From positions 1 through 64,000 of the forward strand of contig CAMVPC010000002.1 of NCBI GenBank assembly GCA_947169265.1: DNA of 64,000 nt. The letters are read 5' to 3'. This stretch comes from an uncultured Prevotellaceae bacterium. GTDB taxonomy: Bacteria; Bacteroidota; Bacteroidia; Bacteroidales; Muribaculaceae. A model generated the notes under the pieces. That model saw only the letters and a program-made list of their open reading frames with translations. It ran no database searches and had not been told where the DNA came from. The translations under genes and the position numbers were made by a program. The stretch's first letter is position 1. Each line of letters begins with the position of its first letter. Of this stretch, positions 26,306 to 35,720 are shown piece after piece.

Positions 26306-28333
26306 ATGAAATTGAGAATAGGCGTTCTGCTTATCGCGCTCACTTGCTGCATGCATGCCGGTGCTTTGGTTATCTATGTGAACGGCAACAAAATCACCGG
26401 TAGCACCACGATAAACACCGGTGGCGGCACGGTGAAATATGTGAGCGGTTCCAAGGTACTCAGTATTACTGACGTGACGTTCGAGCGGTCGGGGAGTGAC
26501 AACAACGGCATCGACAACCAGGATGTGGATGGCTTGATTATCAACTTCTTTGGTAACAACTCGATGACTATTAACAATGCCGACGTGCTCAACCTCAAGG
26601 CCAAAACCACGATTAATATTAAAGACGGAACCACCACCCTCAAGTGCACCGCGGGTGGCCAAAACGCCATCAAGGCGCGCGGCGCCGACGTGACAGTGCT
26701 GGGCAATGGCAAACTCGTGCTCAAATCGACTGACGGTCCCGCCATCGAGGGTAGCAAAGGTACCGAGACCGTGGAGATGAAAATCGCGCAGTGCGACATC
26801 ACCGGTGCCCGTGGCGACTTTTATAATCTCTATGGTCTCAAAATCCTGCCAGTGACCGAAGGTGGCGCCTATTCCACTAAAATCACGCTCAACCCCACGG
26901 GTGGCTCAAGCTATGCCCACGTCCGCTCGGTGAATATGAGCCACTGGGAGATTGGCGAGAATATGAAAATCGTTACCCCAGAATGGGGAGCCTTCAGCGA
27001 GCTCACCAACGATAGCTTCTATTTCAAGAAGTATGTCATTGCCGACATTCCCTCCAGCTACATCAATTATGGTGAATTCCCCGACTACGAATTCCGCGCC
27101 TACATATCAAGGAACTTCGATGGCAATAATGACGGCTACCTCTCGCCCGAAGAAATCGCTAAAGCCACTACATTATCAATGAACAGCCTTAAAATCAGGG
27201 ACCTCACCGGCATCAAATATTTCACCGCTGCCACCCTGATTAAATGCAACGACAATCTGCTATCAAGCATCGACGTGAGTGGTTTGAAAAGCCTCGTTCA
27301 ACTACAATGCAGCGGCAATCAGCTAACGAGCTTGAATGTGAGCGGAACCACAAGCCTTGAAAGAATATATTGTCACAAAAACCAATTGGGTTCGGCGGCT
27401 ATGGCCGCTTTGGTGAATGGCTTGCCCAACTATTCAACACCTACCGGACAATTATATGTGGCCATGGACGACAATGACCAGAACATCATCACCACCACGC
27501 AAGTGGAGCGTGCTCGCGCCAAAGGATGGACGGTGTACTACAGGTCGGGTGAGGCTCACAAAGGAATGCTTGAAATTAACGCCACCAACTTCCCCGATGC
27601 CAACTTCCGTAACACCATAGCCGGTAGCGCCTACGACACGAACCGCGACGGATATTTCTCGCCCACTGAGCTTGGTGAATTCAGCATACTCGACTTGACA
27701 AACAAAGGAATTAGCGACTTGACGGGCATCAATTATCTCACAGCCCTCAACACGCTCTTGTGTGGCCAAAATAATTTGAGGACCCTTGATGTGAGCGCTC
27801 TTACATCGCTGAAGGTACTCAACTGTTACAACAACTCACTCACATCGTTACAGGTGTCAGGGCTGAGCCAATTAACGAAATTAGATTGCAGCGACAACCA
27901 GCTTTCTACATTAGATTGCACCGGTACCAGTTTGATATATCTCTACATCTATTGCAATTCAATCACCGGCGACAAGATGACCCGGCTCATCAACACTCTC
28001 CCGACCTACAGCATACCAGAGGGTTCGCTTTATGCCCTTTTCCAAGATAATGATAACGAAGGCAACATGCTGTCCAGGACACAAGTACATTTAGCCCGTG
28101 ACAACAAAGGCTGGAGGGTATTCTACTACAACGGTAGCATTTGGGGTAACTATGCCGGCGACGGCGAGGTGGGCGACGTGAATGGTGACGGCATCGTGAG
28201 CGGTGCCGACGTGACGGCGCTTTACGGCTACCTGCTCGACAGCAAGGAGGCCGGCGGCGACGCCGATGTGAGCGGCGACGGTGTCGTGAGCGGTGCCGAC
28301 GTGACCGCCCTGTACAATATATTACTCAAATAA
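26306..28333 (+). CDS. Exported leucine-rich-repeat protein with two EF-hand-like loops and a C-terminal dockerin-like pair
   Basis: A 675-residue protein with a signal peptide (MKLRIGVLLIALTCCMHAGA). The N-terminal part (about 30-190) is a repetitive beta region like a carbohydrate-binding or beta-helix fold. EF-hand-like loops DGNNDGYLSPEE (near 272) and DTNRDGYFSPTE (near 443) each precede a block of leucine-rich repeats with LxCSxNQLTSL character. The last 55 residues hold two dockerin type I-like Ca-binding segments (GDVNGDGIVSGAD and ADVSGDGVVSGAD, each followed by VTALY). The same module ends two proteins near 50 kb. Surface display or complex assembly is inferred. A lipoprotein gene follows after 25 bases. 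Confidence 0.85.
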   Translation: MKLRIGVLLIALTCCMHAGALVIYVNGNKITGSTTINTGGGTVKYVSGSKVLSITDVTFERSGSDNNGIDNQDVDGLIINFFGNNSMTINNADVLNLKAKTTINIKDGTTTLKCTAGGQNAIKARGADVTVLGNGKLVLKSTDGPAIEGSKGTETVEMKIAQCDITGARGDFYNLYGLKILPVTEGGAYSTKITLNPTGGSSYAHVRSVNMSHWEIGENMKIVTPEWGAFSELTNDSFYFKKYVIADIPSSYINYGEFPDYEFRAYISRNFDGNNDGYLSPEEIAKATTLSMNSLKIRDLTGIKYFTAATLIKCNDNLLSSIDVSGLKSLVQLQCSGNQLTSLNVSGTTSLERIYCHKNQLGSAAMAALVNGLPNYSTPTGQLYVAMDDNDQNIITTTQVERARAKGWTVYYRSGEAHKGMLEINATNFPDANFRNTIAGSAYDTNRDGYFSPTELGEFSILDLTNKGISDLTGINYLTALNTLLCGQNNLRTLDVSALTSLKVLNCYNNSLTSLQVSGLSQLTKLDCSDNQLSTLDCTGTSLIYLYIYCNSITGDKMTRLINTLPTYSIPEGSLYALFQDNDNEGNMLSRTQVHLARDNKGWRVFYYNGSIWGNYAGDGEVGDVNGDGIVSGADVTALYGYLLDSKEAGGDADVSGDGVVSGADVTALYNILLK

Positions 28334-28358
28334 TTAATTACAAACTATTTCTTGACAC

Positions 28359-28529
28359 ATGCGAAAGATATTACTATTAGCCGTAGCGCTGGCGACACTC
28401 ATGGGACTCGCCTCGTGCCACCGCGACATCGCCACCGCCGATAGCGAGGAGGACTACTACTTGTGGCAGTCGGTGATGCGCGAGGCCGATGCCGACAGTT
28501 ATGAGTGGGAACTCAATTATAGCGAGTGA
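28359..28529 (+). CDS. Small lipoprotein
   Basis: A 56-residue protein with a lipoprotein signal and lipobox LASC (cysteine at about 20): MRKILLLAVALATLMGLASC. The mature part is short and acidic (DSEEDYYLWQSV...). It lies 25 bases after the dockerin protein gene on the same strand, so is probably co-transcribed. The function is unknown. It could be a small partner of the preceding surface protein. Confidence 0.65.
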   Translation: MRKILLLAVALATLMGLASCHRDIATADSEEDYYLWQSVMREADADSYEWELNYSE

Positions 28530-28604
28530 TTCGCGACTTTTGGGCCTCACCGACCTCGAAAAATATGTTTTACGACATATTCTCACTTTTTCTGGTAAAA
28601 AGAT

Positions 28605-28635
28605 TTTGCCAATCGCGCCTTATTGACTATATTTG
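28605..28635 (+). promoter_or_regulatory. Distal promoter of the leuS leader
   Basis: TTTG (28605-28608) and TATATTTG (28628-28635), 19 bases between, among the best promoter matches in the window. It starts about 285 bases before leuS. Confidence 0.8.
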
Positions 28636-28639
28636 CAAT

Positions 28640-28815
28640 CGAAAAAGCGTGTGAACTCTGTGCGGCCCATGTGCGACAGGGCCGCGTGAAATCATTTAGT
28701 CTAAATTTCCCTATGTTGTTCCCGCCCGAAAGGGTGCATGAGAAATGTAGAATGGAGGCGCGGCACACAACAAGTGAGGGCTTTCCCGGTAATCAGGGAG
28801 GGCCCTCATTCTTTA
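28640..28815 (+). ncRNA. Structured RNA leader or independent small RNA upstream of leuS
   Basis: The predicted transcript starts near 28642. It contains a 7-bp hairpin GCGGCCC/GGGCCGC, a CCC-GAAA-GGG tetraloop hairpin, and a final 13-bp hairpin (28775-28787 with 28796-28808, loop GGTAATCA) followed by TTCTTT, resembling a terminator. It could be an attenuator of leuS or a stand-alone RNA of about 175 nt. No Rfam family is assigned by eye. Confidence 0.5.
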
Positions 28816-28888
28816 ATTACGTTTACTCATTTTCCCTCTTGTGTGGAAAAAAGTGTGGTTGCGGGCAAAATGAATGGCAAAAAATGTG

Positions 28889-28896
28889 TAATTTTG
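28889..28896 (+). promoter_or_regulatory. Proximal leuS -7 box
   Basis: TAATTTTG, about 30 bases before the leuS ATG. No -33 box at normal spacing, so it may be a weak constitutive promoter downstream of the hairpin. Confidence 0.45.
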
Positions 28897-28925
28897 CGGC
28901 TTGTAACGAAAATCAATTCATAGCT

Positions 28926-31697
28926 ATGGAATATAACTTTAACGAGATCGAGAAAAAGTGGCAACAGTACTGGCGCGACAACCACACTTACCGCACCACT
29001 GTTGACACGAGCAAACCCAAGTACTACGTGCTCGACATGTTTCCTTATCCCAGTGGCGCGGGCCTGCACGTGGGGCACCCGCTGGGCTATATCGCCAGCG
29101 ACATCTATGCGCGCTACAAACGACTTAACGGCTTCAACGTGCTCCATCCCATGGGCTACGACGCTTATGGCCTGCCCGCCGAGCAATATGCCATCCAAAC
29201 GGGCCAGCACCCCGAAGTGACGACGTTCAAGAATATCGAGCGCTACCGCGAGCAACTCGACAAGATAGGCTTTTGCTACGACTGGGACCGCGAGGTTAAG
29301 ACGTGTGACCCGGCCTACTATAAATGGACGCAGTGGGCCTTCCTGAAAATGTTCGGCAGCTACTACGACACCGGCCGCGAGCAGGCCCGTCCCATCGAGG
29401 AACTCATCGCCCACCTTGAGGCCCATGGCACCGAGGGTCTTCACGCCGCCTGCAGTGAGGAACTGACATTTACCGCCGGCGAGTGGAACGCGCTGAGCAA
29501 GGCCGAGCGCGATGCCCGCCTGATGAACTATCGCATCGCTTATCGCGGTAATACCATGGTCAACTGGTGCCCCAAGCTGGGTACCGTGCTGGCCAACGAC
29601 GAGGTGAGCGAGGGACTATCGATTCGCGGCGGATACCCCGTGGAGCAAAAACTCATGAGCCAGTGGTGCCTGCGCGTGAGCGCTTACGCGCCGCGCCTGC
29701 TCGACGACCTCGACACGCTGGAGTGGACCGAGAGTATCAAGGAGACGCAACGCAACTGGATAGGCCGCAGCGAGGGAGCCGAGATGCTGTTCCCCATCGT
29801 GGGCCGCGACGAGCAACTGCTCATCTTCACCACGCGTGCCGACACCATTTTCGGTGTCACCTTCATGGTGCTGGCCCCCGAGAGTGACTATGTGGACCTG
29901 GTAACGACCGACGAGCGCCGCGCCGCTGTCGACGCCTATCTCGACGAGGTTAAACACAAGACCGAGCGTGAGCGCATGATTGACAAGAAGGTGAGCGGCG
30001 TGTTCAGCGGCTCTAACGCCATCAACCCCGTCACCGGCAAGGAAATTCCCATCTACATCAGCGACTATGTGCTCGCCGGCTACGGCACGGGAGCCATTAT
30101 GGCCGTTCCCGCCCACGACAGCCGCGACTACGCTTTTGCACGCCACTTCGATCTGCCCATCATTCCGCTCATCGAGGGCGCCGACGTGAGCAGCGAGAGT
30201 TTCGACGCCAAAGAAGGCATCATGACCAACTCCAGCAACGAGCGTCTGCAGCTCAACGGATTGCAGGTGAAAGAGGCTATCGCCCGCACCAAGGAATATA
30301 TCGCGCGGGCCGGCATAGGACGCGTGAAAGTCAACTACCGCTTGCGCGACGCCATCTTCAGCCGCCAGCGCTACTGGGGCGAGCCTTTCCCTATCTACTA
30401 CGACGAGCAGGGTCAACCACAAGCCCTCGACGAGAGCCTGCTGCCCCTCAAGCTCCCCGAGGTGGACAAATTCCTGCCCACCGAGACCGGTGAGCCGCCG
30501 CTGGGACGCGCCAAGAACTGGACGGCGCCCAATGGCCGCCCTCTGGAGCTGTGCACCATGCCGGGCTTTGCCGGTTCGAGCGCTTACTACTTGCGCTACA
30601 TGGACCCGCACAACGACAAGGCGCTCGTCGACAAGGACGTGAACGCCTATTGGCGCCAGGTGGACCTCTATGTGGGAGGCACCGAGCACGCCACCGGACA
30701 CCTGATTTACAGCCGTTTCTGGAATAAGTTCCTCTACGACTACGGTTTCGTGTGTGAGCCCGAGCCTTTCAAGAAGCTCATCAACCAGGGCATGATACAG
30801 GGCCGCTCGAACTTTGTGTATCGCGTGAAAGACAGCAATACCTTCGTCACGAGTGAGCTCAAAGACAACTATGAGGTGACACCCATCCACGTAGACGTGA
30901 ACATCGTCAAGAACGATATCCTCGACATCGACAAGTTCCGCGCCTGGAGACCTGAGTTCGCCGACGCCGAGTTCATCCTCAACGACGGCAAGTACACCTG
31001 CGGGTGGGCCATCGAGAAGATGTCGAAGTCGATGTTCAACGTCGTTAATCCCGATGACGTGGTGGCCAACTATGGCGCCGACACGCTGCGACTCTACGAG
31101 ATGTTCCTGGGACCCATCGAAGCCAGTAAGCCCTGGGACACCAACGGCATCGACGGTGTGCACCGTTTCCTCAAGAAACTGTGGAACCAGTTCTTCGAGG
31201 GTGACAAGCTGCGACTCACCGACGGACAACCCTCGCCCGAGGCCCTCAAGTCGCTCCACAAGCTCATCAAGAAGGTGACGCAGGACATCGAAGCCTTCTC
31301 TTACAATACCAGCGTGGCCGCCTTCATGATATGCCTCAACGAGCTCACGGCAATGAAGTGCCGCGACAAGGCCATCTACGAGCCCCTCGTGGTGTTGCTG
31401 GCTCCCTTCGCGCCCCACATCGCCGAAGAGCTGTGGCACGCTCTGGGCCACGCCGAGAGTGTCACCGGCGCCTCGTGGCCCGTGTGGAACGAGGAATATC
31501 TCAAGGAATCGACCATCAACTACACGGTGTCGTTCAACGGCAAGCCCCGCTTTAATATCGCCGTGCCCGCCGCCACTTCGCGCGACGAGGTGCAGCAACT
31601 GGCGCTCGCCCACGAAGGAGCCGCGCGCTGGCTCGACGGTAAGCAGCCGCGCAAGGTCATCGTCGTGCCGGGCAAGTTGGTGAACGTGGTGGTGTAA
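28926..31697 (+). CDS. leuS: Leucyl-tRNA synthetase
   Basis: A 923-residue class Ia synthetase that charges tRNA-Leu. The HIGH-type motif is in [15 protein letters not shown] (about 40-54), and KMSKS is near residue 698 ([10 protein letters not shown]). An editing domain (CP1) lies between them, with [12 protein letters not shown]. The anticodon-binding domain and C-terminal beta domain follow. The start [16 protein letters not shown] matches the family; 101 upstream codons in frame run through the leader RNA and are not coding. A hairpin at 31722-31764 follows the stop. Confidence 0.95.
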   Translation: MEYNFNEIEKKWQQYWRDNHTYRTTVDTSKPKYYVLDMFPYPSGAGLHVGHPLGYIASDIYARYKRLNGFNVLHPMGYDAYGLPAEQYAIQTGQHPEVTTFKNIERYREQLDKIGFCYDWDREVKTCDPAYYKWTQWAFLKMFGSYYDTGREQARPIEELIAHLEAHGTEGLHAACSEELTFTAGEWNALSKAERDARLMNYRIAYRGNTMVNWCPKLGTVLANDEVSEGLSIRGGYPVEQKLMSQWCLRVSAYAPRLLDDLDTLEWTESIKETQRNWIGRSEGAEMLFPIVGRDEQLLIFTTRADTIFGVTFMVLAPESDYVDLVTTDERRAAVDAYLDEVKHKTERERMIDKKVSGVFSGSNAINPVTGKEIPIYISDYVLAGYGTGAIMAVPAHDSRDYAFARHFDLPIIPLIEGADVSSESFDAKEGIMTNSSNERLQLNGLQVKEAIARTKEYIARAGIGRVKVNYRLRDAIFSRQRYWGEPFPIYYDEQGQPQALDESLLPLKLPEVDKFLPTETGEPPLGRAKNWTAPNGRPLELCTMPGFAGSSAYYLRYMDPHNDKALVDKDVNAYWRQVDLYVGGTEHATGHLIYSRFWNKFLYDYGFVCEPEPFKKLINQGMIQGRSNFVYRVKDSNTFVTSELKDNYEVTPIHVDVNIVKNDILDIDKFRAWRPEFADAEFILNDGKYTCGWAIEKMSKSMFNVVNPDDVVANYGADTLRLYEMFLGPIEASKPWDTNGIDGVHRFLKKLWNQFFEGDKLRLTDGQPSPEALKSLHKLIKKVTQDIEAFSYNTSVAAFMICLNELTAMKCRDKAIYEPLVVLLAPFAPHIAEELWHALGHAESVTGASWPVWNEEYLKESTINYTVSFNGKPRFNIAVPAATSRDEVQQLALAHEGAARWLDGKQPRKVIVVPGKLVNVVV

Positions 31698-31721
31698 AGC
31701 AGGTTTTCCCTCCCCCTAAAA

Positions 31722-31768
31722 AGCACGATAGCCTGGGCCTCACAGCTCAAGCTACCGTGTTTCTTTGC
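31722..31768 (+). terminator. Probable leuS terminator
   Basis: CACGATAGC and GCTACCGTG form an imperfect outer stem (one mismatch) around a short inner pairing, followed by TTTCTTT. Confidence 0.55.
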
Positions 31769-32082
31769 GCTTTCGCGCTCCGAATCAATTACTAAACCCA
31801 AAAATGTTTCCCATGAAAAAACAACAAAATGTTATCATTAAACAAGCCTAAAACAATTTTTACCTTTTTGCCTATGAAACACGTTGCAAATTTACAATCG
31901 CTTTTACAATTCGCCAACTAAAATCTTCAAATCCTCACATTTTATAGACAAAACGCCCTCAATAGGCTACAACCCGTCATCTCACATTGTCAAAAACGCA
32001 AGCTTAATCCTACCTATATAAATAGGTTACGGGAAAATAACCACGCGAAAAAAATCACCGCCGGCCGGCAAAGCGCGCGGTT
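31769..32082. other. AT-rich intergenic region between convergent leuS and mgtE
   Basis: About 310 bases with no supported gene. Two very short frames (12 and 15 codons) start with ATG but have no supporting signal. A CCTA..TAGG inverted sequence lies near 32010-32030. I see nothing else definite. Confidence 0.5.
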
Positions 32083-33474
32083 TTAGAGCGTAAAGTTGGT
32101 GAAAGTGTTGATGAGCCAGGTGCTCAACACCATGTAGATGATCATGCCCACGATGTCGTTAGTCACTGTTACAAACGGCCCGGTGGCAATGGCCGGGTCA
32201 ATCTTGAGCTTCTCGAGGACGATGGGTACTAACGAACCGAAGAGTGAGGCGAAGATAATCACGCAAAATAGCGACAGTGTCACGGCCATGGTGATGACCT
32301 GGGCCTTCGATACGTCGTCGTCGGCCGGAATAATAAGGTTGTAAACGAGCACCAGCGCCGAAATCACCAGCGCGTTGAACATCGCCGTGCCAAACTCCTT
32401 AATCAAGTGGCGGCCGGCACGCTTGATGTCGAGACTGCCGTTGGCGAGGCCTTGCACCACAATGGCGCTCGACTGGGTGCCCACATTACCGCCGGTGCCG
32501 CCAATCAACGGAATGAAAAGCGCCATGCCCGGCAACAGCGCCAGCAGGTTGCTGTCGCCGCCACCCAGAATGATGGCGTTGAGAATACCTCCCACGAGGC
32601 CGATGAAGAGCCACGGCAGTCGCGCCTTGACTTGCTTGAAGATGCTGTCGTCGGTCTCGACATCGCGTGCGATACCGCTCGCCAACTGGTAGTCGCGCTC
32701 GCTTTGCTCGCGTACCTCGTCCATGATGTCGTCCACCGTGATGCGCCCCACCAAGCGCCCGATGCCATCGACAACGGGCATAGCCACAAGGTCATATTTC
32801 TCGAAGTCGAGGGCCACGTCTTCGATGGGCGTGTCGGTGCGTACGCTGATGGGGTCGGGCTCCATGACGTGCTTGATTTTTGACGCCGAGGGGTTGGTGA
32901 TGGTGGTCTTGAGCGGGAAGATGCCGCGCAGGCGGTTGTCGTCGTCCACGACATAGATGTTGTAGATTTCGTCCATATCCTCGGCCTGCTGACGCATGGC
33001 CTTGATGCAGTCGGGCATACTCAAGTTCTCGTTGACGACAATCATCTCGGTGGACATGTGTCCGCCGGCGGTGTCCTCGTCGTACTGCAGCAAGTCGACG
33101 ATGTCGCCAGCCTGCTCCACGTCGTCGATGCGCTTGATGACGTCTTCGCGGTCTTCCTCGTCGAGTTCCTGGATGACATCGACGGCATCATCGGCGTCCA
33201 TCTGCTCGAGCTTGCGCGCGATGCTCTCGTTGGGCATGCGCTCGAGCAGGTCGTGGCGCTCATCTTCGTCAAGTTCGGTAAGAACATCGGCGGCCGTCTC
33301 GTCGTCGAGTTGCCGCAACACGAGCAATTGGTCGTCCACATCGCTTAAGTCGGCGATAAATTCGGCGATGTCGGCGGGGTGGCGCGCCGTGAGCAATTCG
33401 CGCAGTTGTTCCTCATTGCCGCTCTCGATGAGTTCCTTGAGGGTATCGATGTGGGATTGGGTAAATTCTTTCAT
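32083..33474 (-). CDS. mgtE: Magnesium transporter MgtE
   Basis: A 463-residue divalent-cation channel or transporter. The acidic MgtE N-domain (about 1-130) contains repeated ELDEDERHDLLERMP-type helices. Two CBS domains (about 135-255) are typical Mg sensors. Five membrane segments (about 285-460) include PLIGGTGGNVGTQSS, where the ion pathway forms. The start codon overlaps the rsmA stop by 4 bases (ATGA), so the two are co-translated, a common Bacteroidales arrangement. Confidence 0.94.
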   Translation of the reverse strand: MKEFTQSHIDTLKELIESGNEEQLRELLTARHPADIAEFIADLSDVDDQLLVLRQLDDETAADVLTELDEDERHDLLERMPNESIARKLEQMDADDAVDVIQELDEEDREDVIKRIDDVEQAGDIVDLLQYDEDTAGGHMSTEMIVVNENLSMPDCIKAMRQQAEDMDEIYNIYVVDDDNRLRGIFPLKTTITNPSASKIKHVMEPDPISVRTDTPIEDVALDFEKYDLVAMPVVDGIGRLVGRITVDDIMDEVREQSERDYQLASGIARDVETDDSIFKQVKARLPWLFIGLVGGILNAIILGGGDSNLLALLPGMALFIPLIGGTGGNVGTQSSAIVVQGLANGSLDIKRAGRHLIKEFGTAMFNALVISALVLVYNLIIPADDDVSKAQVITMAVTLSLFCVIIFASLFGSLVPIVLEKLKIDPAIATGPFVTVTNDIVGMIIYMVLSTWLINTFTNFTL

Positions 33475-34283
33475 AGCTGGCTGGTTGACGAGGGTGAATG
33501 GCCGCGGAGGCCGTCGATAAGGTTGGTTAACTCAATAAATTGTGACACGCTCAGTTGCTCGGGACGTAGCGCGAAAACCGGGTCGGCGAGCGATGGCGAC
33601 GATGCCGGCGGCAACAGGCCGCGCAACGAGTTGCGCAACGTTTTGCGGCGTTGCCCGAACGCCGTCTTGACCACAATCTTAAACAACCGCTCGTCGCAGC
33701 CCAGCGAGGTGACGCTGTTGCGTGTGAGGCGGATAACACCGCTCTTTACCTTGGGAGGCGGGTTGAATACGTGTTCGTCGACGGTGAAAAGGTATTCCAC
33801 GTCGTACCACGCCTGCAGTAACACGCTCACAATGCCGTAGGTCTTGCTACCCGGCGGCGCGGCCACGCGCTGGGCCACCTCGCGCTGGAACATGCCGCTG
33901 CAGCAGGTCACATGGTCCTTGTATTCGAGCACATGGAAGAGAATTTGCGACGAAATGTTGTAGGGGTAGTTCCCTATGACGCAAAAACGGCCGTCGCCCC
34001 CCACCGTGGTCAGGTTGAGCTTGAGAAAGTCGTGCTCGATGATGCGCCCTTCGAGCCGCGGAAAGTGCTCGTGAAGATAGGCCACGCTGTCGCGGTCGAG
34101 TTCCACCACCGTCAAGTCGTGGCCGGCCTCAAGCAGGAACTGCGACAGCACGCCCATGCCCGGCCCCACCTCGATGACGGGAAGGCCTTGCCACGGGTCG
34201 AGCGTGGCGGCGATGCGTCGCGCCACGTCCATGTCGGTGAGGAAGTGTTGTCCCAGCGATTTTTTTGCTCTCACTTGTCGCAT
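33471..34283 (-). CDS. rsmA: 16S rRNA (adenine1518-N6/adenine1519-N6)-dimethyltransferase
   Basis: A 270-residue SAM-dependent enzyme that dimethylates two adjacent adenosines in helix 45 of 16S rRNA during small-subunit maturation. The N-terminal KKSLGQHFLTD is diagnostic. Motif I is VIEVGPGMGVLS (about 36-47), and the catalytic NYPYNISS starts at 105. The C-terminal domain of about 80 residues is normal. It is the first gene of a two-gene unit with mgtE and diverges from the flippase-like gene. Confidence 0.95.
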   Translation of the reverse strand: MRQVRAKKSLGQHFLTDMDVARRIAATLDPWQGLPVIEVGPGMGVLSQFLLEAGHDLTVVELDRDSVAYLHEHFPRLEGRIIEHDFLKLNLTTVGGDGRFCVIGNYPYNISSQILFHVLEYKDHVTCCSGMFQREVAQRVAAPPGSKTYGIVSVLLQAWYDVEYLFTVDEHVFNPPPKVKSGVIRLTRNSVTSLGCDERLFKIVVKTAFGQRRKTLRNSLRGLLPPASSPSLADPVFALRPEQLSVSQFIELTNLIDGLRGHSPSSTSQL

Positions 34284-34351
34284 AACGTAAGGGGGGTAAG
34301 TGTTAAAGGAATTGATAAAACTACATTCTCGGGCCGAAAAACCGTTTCACG

Positions 34352-34384
34352 TTGCGAAGAAACCGATAAAATCCACTATCTTTG
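34352..34384 (+). promoter_or_regulatory. Promoter of the flippase-like gene
   Basis: TTG (34352-34354) and TATCTTTG (34377-34384), 22 bases between, slightly long. The leader is about 115 nt in the 223-base divergent region. Confidence 0.5.
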
Positions 34385-34506
34385 CACCGTTAAAACGTGC
34401 AAAGTTACGCTAAAAGCGGCGAAATCTCAAACAATCAAGGCATGTTTTTGCCGCCCGCGCGCGTTTTTGGCACATTTCCGTTAACCTAAGCATTAACACC
34501 ACTGCA

Positions 34507-35508
34507 GTGAAAAAGATACTATCACTTTTAATAAAATATGGCATACCCATCGCCATCAGCGCCGCACTGGCGTGGTTCCTGTCGAAAAACGTCGACTGGA
34601 GCGCCATCAAGAAGAGTTTGCAACAAGACGTGAACTACTGGTGGTTTGTGCCGGTGGTCGTCGTGAGCGTCTTCAGCCATGTGTTCAGGGCCATGCGGTG
34701 GCGCCTGCAGCTGCGTGCCCTCGACATCAAGCCGCCGTTGCGCGCCCTGGTGTGCTCCATCTTTGGCACTTATTTCGTCAACCTGCTGTTTCCCCGGTTG
34801 GGCGAGGTGTGGCGTTGCGGCTACATCGCGCGTCGCGAAAAAGCGCCTTTCACCACCGTGGTAGGCTCGATGGTGGGCGACCGGTTGAGCGACACGGTCA
34901 CGGTGGCGTTGCTCACCGTGGTCACTTTCTTCCTGGCTACGCCCGAGATGAACAAGTTCCTGGCCTCGCGTGGCGACGGGGGCGACGCGAGCATTTTCAC
35001 GGCATGGTGGTTCTGGCTCGTGGTCGCGCTGGGCGTGCTGGGTGTCGCTTTCGTGTGGTGGCTCTTCAAGGCCGATGTGAGTAACAAACTGCTGCTCAAG
35101 TTGCGCGATATGGTGAAGAACCTGTGGGACGGATTTGCCGCCATCGGCAAGATGGAGGGCAAGTGGATGTTCCTGCTTTACACGTTGCTCATCTGGGGTT
35201 GCTATTTCATGCAGCTCTACATCGCCACCTTCGCCTTCTCGTTTACCGCCCACTTGGGTGTGATTCCGGTGCTCGTGCTGTTTGTGCTTAGTAGCATCGG
35301 CATGGCCGTGCCCACCAATGGTGGCCTGGGTGCCTGGCAGTTTGCCATCATCTTTGGCCTGGCCATCTACGGCGTGGGAAGCCTGCCGCTGTCCACGCCG
35401 TTCAACGAGCAGGCCAGCGCCTTCGCCTGGCTCGTGTGGGGCATCCAGACGCTGCTGCTCATCGTGCTGGGCATTTACGCCTTCCTCACCATCAAGCTCA
35501 AGGATTAA
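34507..35508 (+). CDS. Flippase-like membrane protein (LPG synthase transmembrane-region family)
   Basis: A 333-residue polytopic protein with eight or so hydrophobic segments, matching the UPF0104/lysylphosphatidylglycerol-synthase N-terminal domain family. Landmarks are RAMRWRLQL near 61, the LFPRLGEVWRCGY loop near 100, VVGSMVGDRLSDT near 120 and AVPTNGGLGAWQFA near 270. It lacks the cytosolic aminoacyl-transferase domain, so a lipid flippase or related role is likelier than lipid lysylation. The start is GTG. It stands alone. Confidence 0.82.
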   Translation: MKKILSLLIKYGIPIAISAALAWFLSKNVDWSAIKKSLQQDVNYWWFVPVVVVSVFSHVFRAMRWRLQLRALDIKPPLRALVCSIFGTYFVNLLFPRLGEVWRCGYIARREKAPFTTVVGSMVGDRLSDTVTVALLTVVTFFLATPEMNKFLASRGDGGDASIFTAWWFWLVVALGVLGVAFVWWLFKADVSNKLLLKLRDMVKNLWDGFAAIGKMEGKWMFLLYTLLIWGCYFMQLYIATFAFSFTAHLGVIPVLVLFVLSSIGMAVPTNGGLGAWQFAIIFGLAIYGVGSLPLSTPFNEQASAFAWLVWGIQTLLLIVLGIYAFLTIKLKD

Positions 35509-35574
35509 GGTGCGCGGCCAAATGCGCGGCCAAATTAGGTTACGTCAATAAAAAACTTCAGTTTTCATTTTGCA

Positions 35575-35669
35575 TTGCGCTCAATTTGCACTAATTTTAG
35601 ATAAATTAGGCTGCATTTCGGCAAAAATCAAAGTAAACTTTGTTTTTGCGCTCAATTTGCACTAATTTT
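35575..35669 (+). promoter_or_regulatory. Duplicated promoter segment upstream of ychF
   Basis: A 24-base sequence starting TTGCGCTCAATTTGCACTAA occurs at 35575-35598 and 35646-35669. The second copy completes a -7 box TAATTTTG (35663-35670) with TTTG at 35639-35642, 20 bases upstream. The first copy reads TAATTTTA, a decayed box. Confidence 0.7.
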
Positions 35670-35720
35670 GCAAAAAAATGTGGGGGCGCTTGCCTCTATT
35701 GTTTATAATATAAGTTATCT

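Noticed and set aside
28640-28815. tmRNA, SRP RNA or RNase P RNA
   Set aside because: The expected conserved motifs (tag ORF with CCA end, GGAAGGAAGCAG core, GAGGAAAGTCC) are not present.
28623-28925. 101-codon N-terminal extension of leuS
   Set aside because: It runs through the promoter and hairpins; LeuS proteins start near [12 protein letters not shown].
31769-32082. Short ATG frames of 12 and 15 codons in the leuS-mgtE gap
   Set aside because: Too short, no promoter, no conserved feature.
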